Shown here: positions 58,321-64,000 of the stretch, piece by piece | How positions within the stretch are numbered: the stretch's first letter is position 1 | Layout: the number at the start of each line of letters is the position of its first letter | NCBI RefSeq assembly: GCF_019320115.1 | Contig: NC_089581.1 | Coordinates: 93,308,802-93,372,801, forward strand | Reading direction: 5' to 3' | Source of the DNA: Miscanthus floridulus | Taxonomy: Eukaryota; Streptophyta; Magnoliopsida; Poales; Poaceae | Length of the DNA stretch: 64,000 nucleotides | Made by a program: the position numbers and the translations under genes | Notes under the pieces: generated by a model | The model's database searches: none | What the model was told of the DNA's origin: nothing | Seen by the model: the letters and a program-made list of their open reading frames with translations, nothing else

Positions 58321-59544
58321 ATGCCATCAACACCTCCTTCTAGGACCATTGCAGAGAGGACGAGGTCGTCTATCATTGTGAAGTCCCTAAAGGCCTTCAA
58401 CGATGGCAATCCTCCACCGATAGATGGATCTCTTGTTGGCAATCCTCTAACCCACCAGTTCCCCCTTTCGAGGTGGATCATCATGGCTCTTCATGTTGTT
58501 TATCTTCATTTCACTAGAGTATGCAAGCAATGCTCACACTAGTATTTGTGTTCATGTTGTTTAATTTAACTAGTATTTGGAATTTTCCTACTATCTCAAT
58601 AGGTGTTCATGGGCATGATGACATCCCAAGCCTTGTCCACCCTGATGCCTAGTTCTTCGTCCATGGTCACACTCAGAAAGCAGCCCCGCAAGGCATCCCC
58701 TAATGGAGGCAGCCATCCATGATTCCATGCCATGCTGCACCGGTCAGTTCGATAAACATTTGCCTTCTCAATCAGATCGCTCTCTCCCTTATCCTATATG
58801 GGTGTGAAGTGAGCTTGCATTATGCAACGCTTCCGCCATGGCGGCACCATCCTAGGTCATGGGGCTTTCCCCTAGTGGTGCCGAAGAATTGTCCTGTCAT
58901 GGCTTGCCACCGCCGAGCCCATATGTCCCCGCACAGCCCTTTGGCTCTGAAGCAGGCGAATCATTAGAAGAGCGTGAATCCCTAGATGATGTAGAGTACC
59001 ATCAAATTTTGAAGGACTACCGTGAGGTCCAAGTGGATTTATCATTGACCAGGCTAAACACTGAGACACTATGTGGTGAGTTGGAAGCCGTGCATGATGC
59101 ACTTCAAGCTTCCAAGAATCTAGACTCCTAGGCGCGAGCCGACTTGGCGATCACCCAGCAGCAGGCCCAACACATGATGAACCATGTTGTGGTACTGAGC
59201 ATGCAGGTTGACACCTTATAGATGTTTGTGCTAGCCACCTATAATGCGGCCTTCTATGTTGGAAGAGTGGATAATTTGTTGGCCATAGAGGAGCACCTTC
59301 GAGCCCTACCGGCCCAAATTCGAGTCATGGTGACCGAAGCCATTCGTCAGGGGGTGCCACGGTGCTGGCTGCTGCCTAGCTTTAGATTGGCACACCGATG
59401 AATGTCAGAGTGGTGGAGTAGGATTTTTCACCACGTTTGACGGACAATGACATCATCGATCTAATCGAGTGTTTTGAGCCGACCGCCGACACCGTCTTAC
59501 CGAAGGTGGACGCGGACGAGATCCTACATGCCAACCTTGGCCCT
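58321..59544 (+). pseudogene. Remnant of a multi-exon accessory gene like the Tat antisense gene
   Basis: Possible first exon from ATG 58321 (MPSTPPSRTIAERTRSSIIV). An acceptor-like CTCAATAG near 58602 leads to MTSQALSTLMPSSSSMVTLR in one frame. A donor-like GTCAGTTC (58741) and acceptor TTTCCCCTAG (58864-58873) bound a last exon: GAEELSCHGLPPPSPYVPAQ, then a coiled coil (LTRLNTETLCGELEAVHDAL) and LPAQIRVMVTEAIRQG. After a one-base shift it ends TPMNVRVVE-stop-DFSPRLTDND, VDADEILHANLGP and TGA at 59542-59544. The C-terminal part parallels E's antisense exon 2 (HVREVTLHGIRHGAAM; DIVGKVFSGP). TAG stops are common. No pol or LTR of a host element is visible beside it. Exon limits by eye. Confidence 0.5.
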
Positions 59545-59667
59545 TGATGTGTGGGACATATCAGTAGTATTAGTAGTCATGAATAAGTTTGATCTATGGG
59601 GTGCCCTTGCAAAATATATGAACTCTTATTTGCATGTTGGTGTTAACTTTTGTAGAACTTTGTATTA

Positions 59668-59805
59668 GGCCTTGTTTGAATGCATGTGTATCCACATCAA
59701 TCCACATGTGTTGGAGTGGAATGGAATGGAATTTAGTTTAATTCCACTCTAATCCACTTCAACACATGTGGATCAAGATGAATACATGCACATCCAAACA
59801 AGGCC
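59668..59805. mobile_element. Tourist-like MITE
   Basis: 138 bp, almost fully an inverted repeat, with ends GGCCTTGTTTG and CAAACAAGGCC and TTA duplicated on both sides (59665-59667, 59806-59808). The arms share GATCCACATGTGTTGAAGTGG-type text, centre near GAATTTAGTTTAATTC. The TTA target and short size fit PIF/Harbinger-derived Tourist elements. Confidence 0.85.
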
Positions 59806-59808
59806 TTA

Positions 59809-60979
59809 GGTGGGTTAAACTCTGTTGAGCGTGGTGTAGCTTAGGTCCTTTGGTCATTTTGTAGCTGGTTTGTAATCTCTATTGGTTGCTTTTCACTGTA
59901 GATTTCTTTCTAGTTGTCTTTGATGTAATCTATAATATGCTAAACATTCATGAGTGCCTTGGATCTCTATTGAAGCCAACTTGTGTCTTTGATAAAATTT
60001 GTTGAACTTGAAAGAACCATGCAGCGAGGAGTTCATCTGAACAAGTCTAGACTAATGTTTTTTCTTTTGCTTTTCTATTGTTTTGTTTCAATTTTATTTG
60101 TTTCCTTTAGGGATTCAATGAAAGTACTTGTACAAAATAGGTTTCCATGTATAACATGAGATGTGTCCAGCCCAGCCAGATTTGCGATGCTGGGACTTTC
60201 TTGTGTGCGCAGTAAATTTGAATACCCATGTGGCTCCCTAAAGGAAACAAATCTGAAGAAGGTACATGTGACAACCATTACAATTTCAGCACTAGGAGCA
60301 AGTCTTGCACTTACAATCTATTGAGCTCATTGTAGCTGAGGTCATTTGGTTTTTGTTTGTTTTTTATTGCCTTGGTGTCTTTGTCAATCTTCGTTAAACT
60401 TGCAAGAACCTTGCAGCAAGGAGCAAGTCTCGCCTTAGTCTAATGCAAAGCAGAGGAGCCATTGGTGTTGAAATGTTATTACACTCATAAGAAAGTCTGA
60501 CCTCTGTACATTTCAACACGTCTGACAATATCCTCCATACTTTTCCTCATCTTCCTATGATGCTTGTTACTGTGTCATTTATGATTTTAAGTTTGGCTAA
60601 CTTATTAGTAGCATAGCCTAGTAGTACAATATGGTAGGTGCATTGTATTGCTTTTGAAGTGTCATTTTTGTGTATTTTGGAGTGCCTCATCAGCATGCCT
60701 CATGTACCCATGACATTAGAAATCAATATAAGTATTGTACTACAGCTAAATTAATAGATGAAATGGCAACGGGAGCTGTAACACCACCGTAACACATGTG
60801 CGCACCAAACAAATAATTTAATTTGTAAACAAAACAAAGATGACACACTAGTTTAGCTGAAATAATGACAACATCCATCATTGAGGAAATCAAGATGTCT
60901 ACAAACAAGCAAACAACATTGGTCTATTTAAAATACATGATAGAGAGATACATCAAATGCAGCTTTATTTACTGCTCTG
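59809..60979. other. Noncoding region downstream of the F-box pseudogene
   Basis: A/T-rich. Two related segments, TTGAACTTGAAAGAACCATG (60001) and TTAAACTTGCAAGAACCTTG (60393), both followed by GCAGC(G/A)AGGAG, suggest an old 390-bp-spaced duplication. No frames I would call genes. It may be 3' flanking DNA of the adjacent gene. Confidence 0.45.
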
Positions 60980-61799
60980 CTAATGAATTGAAGAACAAGG
61001 GAACATAAGGAAGAAAGTATAGTATGTAGATGAACTCTTTTTAACGGTACGCCTACCATACTGAAAGACATGGATAGGGATGATATGAACTTTTTTGTGG
61101 TCCATGTTATATGCGATGATTGTTCCATCCTCCCTAGCAAAGAAAATCAAATTCCATTCTAGGTGAACTGTGATCACTATATCCTCATCATCAAAATCTA
61201 GAAAACCAAATCTAACATTAATCCTTCCAAACAGGATCTACATGGTGGCCGTATGCTTCAATGTCCAATTATCAATACCATAGTCTTCAATGATCCAAAT
61301 TGAAAGCTTGGAATCATTGGGACCATCAATAGTACATAAACATAAGTGACCCTAAGCTTGATGCATGGAGTGGTGAAGACCATCTGGCCTATCAATTTTC
61401 CTCCATGTGTTTCCCTCCATATCCACAATAAATATCATAGAGTACCTCCCAGAGTGACCCATAATGTGTAGACAACCATTAAGAAATACACTTGGTTGTC
61501 TATAAAATGTCATATCAGTATGCTTGCCCCATTCGATTCCTTATAGAACCATGCTACAGTTTAAGATGAGTAGATCTCCACACCAGCGCGCACATCGTTG
61601 ACATCCACATATTCAATCACATGGAGTGTGAGGAGGCTGTCGGATTGAACTCCAAGCGAGCCTCACCAACAGCATGGCCAACATCATGGGTGCTAGGAGG
61701 CAGAATTTTAAACTTCTGGGTCATTGGATTGTAGACAACATAGCAATATCCATCAGCCCCAAGGCACCAGCATAGGATGAGGCAATTGTAGCAATTTGA
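60980..61799 (-). pseudogene. F-box-associated domain protein, 5'-truncated pseudogene
   Basis: The only host-gene remnant I recognise. Minus strand from 61799: CYNCLILCWCLGADGYCYVV, YNPMTQKFKILPPSTHDVGH and VGEARLEFNPTASSH match the F-box-associated repeat domain of the large grass F-box family. A one-base loss near 61625, a stop after VEIYSS, another one-base loss near 61535, then FLNGCLHIMGHSGRYSMIFI, MEGNTWRKIDRPDGLHHSMH, two TAG stops (after HQA and TATM), and the C-terminus VRFGFLDFDDEDIVITVHLE to a stop at 60980. The N-terminal F-box, which would bind SKP1 in an SCF ubiquitin ligase, is missing: LTR K begins at 61801. Confidence 0.75.
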
Positions 61800-61800
61800 G

Positions 61801-62730
61801 TGTAGCACCCGGTTTAAAGACAAAACCATATGTGAGCCTAGGAAGTCAAATCTCACATATAGCCACAAATAAGGGTAATATCAAAAGACAAAACATATTA
61901 CATAACGTATTAGTATAAGGAATATAACCTCAGAGTATAGACTACGGAAAGATAACTCTGATCTTTAGGCGAAGACTCCAAATCTACAGGGACAACTGAC
62001 TGGTTGACCACAAGCATAACTCCTCTAGACTAGCAATCTGGTACCCATCCATGATTTTATCCAAAGTATAGAAAAGTAAAGAAAGCATAAGTACAAATCA
62101 TACTCAGCAATATAACATGGGGTTCATGAGGCTCAAAAGGTTAACACTGGTTTACTATGATTAGCTTTTAATAGGTCATCTTTTTAAGCTATTGAGTAGC
62201 AATGAATTTACCATAAGCCCATAAACACATGATCATGTAAACATGAATAATGAATAGCATAAACAATTAACCATTAGTGATCATCTCTATTCCATAAGGG
62301 TTCCAAGGTTGCTCTTGTCCATGAGGATGACTGTTATAACAGTTTTACATAAGGGTTCAAAGGAGTGACTAAAAAAAGTGCACCCTCTTGGTAGACTAAG
62401 ATCATACCTCTCAGAGCCCCTCTTATGCCATAAAGGTAACCACTAACAAGCTAGAAAAGGTCCTCATACTGAGCTAAAGCCAGAGCCATATAGCCCTCAC
62501 AGCTGTACTATAAGTCCTAGATGATCACTTATAGATAAGTCCTTAGAGAGAGGAATCTAGAGCATTTTGAAAGTAGCTAAACACTCCAGCCCCCTGATTC
62601 CATGTTGCTAAAAACTCATGTTTTAATGTATATTGCATATACCATTAGTCAAATTACAAGATCATGGTTGTAGTTGAGTACTAGCAAAGCTACCCAATGC
62701 AATAACCCAAAGGCATCAAGGTATAAGTAC
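61801..62730 (-). repeat. LTR fragment K
   Basis: Starts TGTAGCACCCGGTTTAAAG and has the look of a chromovirus LTR read backwards (compare CATACTCAGCAATATAAC near 62099 with B's LTR). Broken at 62730 by LTR L. It cuts the F-box gene; the flanking five bases are TTGAG. Orientation is uncertain. Confidence 0.5.
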
Positions 62731-63045
62731 TGTCGGTGTTTCGTACAAGCACCGGCAAGTAAATTTATAGTAATGCGCGTTAGGCTCGGATGGTGCGCTA
62801 AAGGACATAGAATTTATACTGGTTCGGGCGGAACGTCCCTATGTCCAGTTTGTTGCTGCTTGTGTTATTAGCACCGTAAACAATCTGTAGTAAGGGATAC
62901 AAACTGCCGAGAGAGGGACTGGTCCCAAGTCTCTGATCGAAGGATTGAAAGGTGGTCAAGAGCTTCATAGTTGCTTGAATGTGTGTGAATGTGTTCTATT
63001 GTTCGGTCCTATTGTCCTCCGTCCCTTTGATGGAGGATGTGCTTC

Positions 63046-63056
63046 CCCTTTTATAG
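63046..63056 (-). promoter_or_regulatory. TATA box of LTR L
   Basis: CTATAAAAGGG on the minus strand, about 320 bp from the LTR end. Confidence 0.55.
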
Positions 63057-63729
63057 ATGAAGGGGCTGGCTTTACAAGGGTGAGGGCTCCAGGATGCGTA
63101 CTCTACTTAGCCTTGTGGCTCATGTCTACCTGGTCAGGTCCCCCATTCTGATGAGTGCGAAGGAAGATAAGTGCTTATGATGTTGTCAATATCTCTATAG
63201 GATGTCAGATCAGTCACAGCATGCTGCCCCCAGGGTATGGGCTGTAGTACAGTGGTTTTGACTTAGGGGCCTCCCCCTAGCCTTGCTCCACACGCCTTCT
63301 GGTTCCCATGATTCCTGTTGGGAGAATTCGGGGTCGGGGTCCGGTGTAGCGCCGTGGCCAAGGCTCTCTGACTTGGAGGACCTGAGGGGTCGGGAAGAGG
63401 GCCCCCCCGCTCCCTCGGGTCCACAGCGCGGTGACGGAGTATCCATCATTCGTGGAGATAGCAAATCCATTCTTGGAGTGTAGCGGTTGTCGTATATCTT
63501 TGTTGGGTTCCGTGTCCCAGAGCTGAAGGCGGCGCCTACAACTCTACAGAGTGAGGTGCACGCACCTGTAATACCTTTTGGGCTCTGCGGCGCCCGGAAG
63601 GGTCTAAAGCATCAGTCCTGTCATTCCCTGGCAGTTCTTTTCCTATCAGGGCACAGGGTATGGTCGTTGGAGCCATGGTTGACCCGAACGTCTTGTCTCG
63701 TCCTGTACCCATCGTTATGAGGGATAGAT

Positions 63730-64000
63730 ATCGATCAGGGCGAGGCTCGTTCTGGGCCATCGGGTGAGACGGAGGCCAGTCCCTATCTCTTGGGCGAGAC
63801 TAACCCTATCCCTCCGGGATCGGGCGAGGCGGAATCAATCCCTTAGCCTTCGGGCGAGACCGAGCCCGCCCTATAGGCGTCGGGCGAGACGGAGATTAGC
63901 CTTGAGCCTTTGGGGCGAGGCAGGGTTATCCCACAAAGGCGTCGGGTGAGGCTGACCCCACCCCTCCGGGATCGGGTGAGACGAAACTCATCCCTCAGCC
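63730..64000. repeat. GC-rich minisatellite in LTR L
   Basis: TCGGGCGAGACGGA-like words recur about every 30 bp (near 63739, 63760, 63792, 63820, 63850, 63880, 63913, 63942 and 63972), joined by CCCTCCGGGA or CC(T)TGAGCC(T)T spacers. Continues past the window edge. Confidence 0.75.

Larger units (their letters stand above)
62731..64000 (-). repeat. LTR L, running off the right edge
   Basis: Starts TGTCGGTGTTTCGTACAAGC. TTTATACTGGTTCGGGCGG and AACGTCCCTATGTCCAGT are typical of panicoid grass LTRs in this orientation. The minus-strand TATA box near 63050 implies that the LTR's 3' end is at 62731, so this is a solo or a 3' LTR of a minus-strand element lying to the right. Open frames here are on repeats. 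Confidence 0.65.

Overview
This window is repeat-dense plant nuclear DNA, almost certainly from a grass and probably a panicoid such as the sorghum, sugarcane, Miscanthus or maize group. The evidence is the type of sequence present: Ty3/gypsy elements of the Tat and chromovirus (Tekay/Del) lineages, very long LTRs, an F-box-associated gene family remnant typical of grasses, and a TTA-flanked Tourist-like MITE. I found no intact host gene. Nearly everything is nested LTR retrotransposon, and every coding region except one reverse transcriptase frame carries stops or frameshifts.

Layout. Chromovirus A (+) is the outer element on the left: gag tail to chromodomain at 13411-17099, with a 3' LTR split into 17143-18898 and 39883-42647. 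Two insertions sit in A. In its gag lies a RIRE2-like Tat element C (+), which ends at 13410 and holds pol remnants at 5200-6772, a multi-exon antisense gene at 7375-11816, and a 3' LTR at 12940-13410. C is itself interrupted on the left by Tat element D (-, 1-5199, running off the window). In A's 3' LTR lies a second Tat element, E (-, 18899-39882), of the same family as D. E has LTRs of about 1.8 kb, a polypurine tract, gag, RT, RNase H and integrase, and an antisense spliced gene between pol and the 3' LTR. E's 5' LTR is split at its TATA box by B (-, 30216-39573), a pol-less relative of A with a perfect ATTTA target duplication.

Right of A (42648-45590) are a Tat-like tail (G) and a minus-strand LTR piece (H). 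Next is F (+, 45591-57784), a RIRE3/RIRE8-like element with a 5.24 kb LTR that contains an 896-bp tandem duplication and an array of TGACGTCA palindromes. F continues with a tRNA-Met primer site, an ORF0 upstream of gag, and a gag-pol frame that ends abruptly in integrase where it is joined to a truncated 3' LTR. Then come a third antisense-type gene remnant (58321-59544), a MITE (59668-59805), an F-box-associated pseudogene (60980-61799) cut by an LTR (K), and a last LTR (L, from 62731) with GC-rich minisatellite repeats that runs off the right edge.

How it fits together. Standard gag-pol functions account for most of the coding sequence. The unusual parts are the accessory genes: spliced antisense genes in Tat elements C and E (plus the remnant near 58-59 kb), and ORF0 upstream of gag in B and F, followed in F by polyadenylation-like and splice-acceptor-like signals. 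In F, nearly all in-frame stops are single C-to-T or G-to-A changes, mostly to TAG, as expected from decay of methylated cytosine in silenced DNA.
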